From the NCBI RefSeq assembly GCF_946478785.1, contig NZ_CAMLDD010000009.1:124001-188000 (forward strand): a stretch of DNA of 64,000 nt, in the 5' to 3' direction. The notes under the pieces were generated by a model. It was not told the DNA's origin, did not search any database, and saw only the letters and a program-made list of their open reading frames with translations. Below are positions 63,261 to 64,000 of the stretch, one piece after another (the stretch's first letter is position 1; every line of letters starts with the position of its first letter). Source of the DNA: an uncultured Flavobacterium sp. (GTDB lineage Bacteria; Bacteroidota; Bacteroidia; Flavobacteriales; Flavobacteriaceae). The position numbers and the translations under genes are program-made.

Positions 63261-64000
63261 ATGAAAAAGTATATCATGTTGTTTTTTGGTCTTTTAGCAT
63301 CTTTTATACTAAATGCTCAGGATGACTTTTTAATTGAAAAGAATAAAAAGAAAGTGGTAATACCTTTTAAGCTAATTAACAACTTAGTTTTTATTCCAAT
63401 AAAGGTTAACGGTATTGAACTGAATTTTTTACTGGATTCTGGTGTTGATGAAACCATTTTATTCAGCATGGAAGACAAAAAAGAAGTAAGTTTTAATAAT
63501 GTACAAAAAATCAAACTTCGGGGATTAGGAAGTGAAGAGGAAATAGAAGGCTTAAAATCAACAAATAATGTTTTGGAAACGCACGGTTTAAAATCTGTAA
63601 ATCATTTGGTTTATATTATTTTAGATCAGGGATTTAACTTGTCTTCTCATATAGGAATTCCGGTAAACGGGATTATCGGCTATAAATTTTTTAAAAATAA
63701 CATTGTAGAGATTAATTATCAGAAGAAAAAAGTTTTTGTACACCAAAATAATGAAATCGTTAGAAATAATTTCGATAAAAAATTTAAAAAAATACCTATT
63801 TCCATCGAAAGATCAAAACCTTATGTCATAGCAGCAGCCATAGTTGACAGTGAAAGTATTCCTGCAAAATTACTTATTGATATTGGAAATAGTGATTCAT
63901 TTTGGGTTTTTGAAAATGACAAAATTAAATTGCCGGAGAAAAATTTTGCTGATTTTTTAGGAAAAGGATTTAGCGGGGATATTGAAGGGCACAGGGCAAA
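63261..64000 (+). CDS. Secreted aspartyl protease (retropepsin-like), N-terminal part
   Basis: The first 246 codons are in the window and continue past its right edge. A signal peptide (YIMLFFGLLASFILNAQ) precedes two pepsin-like halves: FLLDSGVDETILF has the catalytic DSG, and LLIDIGNSDSFWVF has a DIG where family members often show DTG. NGIIGYKFFKNNIVEINYQK links them. A PDZ domain is usual further on but lies outside. Periplasmic, substrate unknown. Divergent from the aminotransferase gene. Confidence 0.85.
   Translation, partial: MKKYIMLFFGLLASFILNAQDDFLIEKNKKKVVIPFKLINNLVFIPIKVNGIELNFLLDSGVDETILFSMEDKKEVSFNNVQKIKLRGLGSEEEIEGLKSTNNVLETHGLKSVNHLVYIILDQGFNLSSHIGIPVNGIIGYKFFKNNIVEINYQKKKVFVHQNNEIVRNNFDKKFKKIPISIERSKPYVIAAAIVDSESIPAKLLIDIGNSDSFWVFENDKIKLPEKNFADFLGKGFSGDIEGHRA

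Noticed and set aside
63139..63261. N-terminal extension of the aminotransferase up to 63261
   Set aside because: It runs through the shared promoter region and abuts the divergent protease start; the family begins at about the ATG at 63138.

Overview
The window looks like chromosome of a Flavobacterium-type member of the Bacteroidota. The base composition is AT-rich. Promoters carry the TAnnTTTG -7 element typical of this phylum. The proteins include a T9SS sorting-domain protein, DUF5723 and giant TPR proteins, a fused SecDF, and lipoproteins with short N-termini. No tRNA, rRNA, CRISPR array, transposase or integrase was seen.

Layout. 1-3802: a satD/DUF3307 pair transcribed leftwards behind three precisely phased palindromes, then HMG-CoA lyase and a lipoprotein/DUF5723 outer-membrane pair. 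4176-13311: housekeeping genes (guaB, L,D-transpeptidase, NUDIX, purA, fur, a bifunctional (p)ppGpp enzyme, a SpoU-type RNA methyltransferase). 13507-14592: a secreted phosphatase-like protein. 14729-21368: a MoxR/DUF58/DUF4350/DUF4129/SpoIIM cluster facing an RDD gene and a bacterial PH-domain gene broken by an amber codon. 21397-38642: an accessory surface-glycan locus with a FemAB-like transferase, a sugar aminotransferase, FdtA ketoisomerase, a CDP-glycerol-type transferase, a flippase, four glycosyltransferases and a methyltransferase. Embedded in it are four tandem secreted fibre-like paralogues and a T9SS cargo protein. 38649-46884: ftsE, a 1004-residue TPR protein, phzF, a TonB-receptor-like barrel, DUF2911 and a GreA-like protein. 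47401-57410: two tandem asparagine synthetases, gyrB, mdh and secDF. 57850-64000: a leftward folE / four-helix-bundle / cysS / yidD / lgt run, an aspartate aminotransferase, and the start of a secreted aspartyl protease.

How the genes work together. guaB and purA serve purine synthesis. The DegT enzyme and FdtA look like two steps of one dTDP-3-amino-3,6-dideoxyhexose route, although 11 kb separates them. The glycosyltransferases and the flippase would assemble and export the glycan. SecDF, YidD and Lgt are all envelope-biogenesis factors.

Most notable items: (i) three perfect TATTAC-N8-GTAATA palindromes at an exact 28-bp period in front of satD, whose product joins an RGDEF/SIGFG cyclase-like core to a helix-turn-helix; (ii) four dispersed elements with conserved flanks, unrelated but always self-complementary hairpin cores, and covarying closing stems; (iii) constant-variable-constant fibre paralogues, two of the four disrupted, sharing a 203-bp identical 3' segment; (iv) a second AsnB whose catalytic Cys2 is Gly. 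Coordinates of starts were chosen by eye. No database search was possible, so family names rest on recognised motifs.
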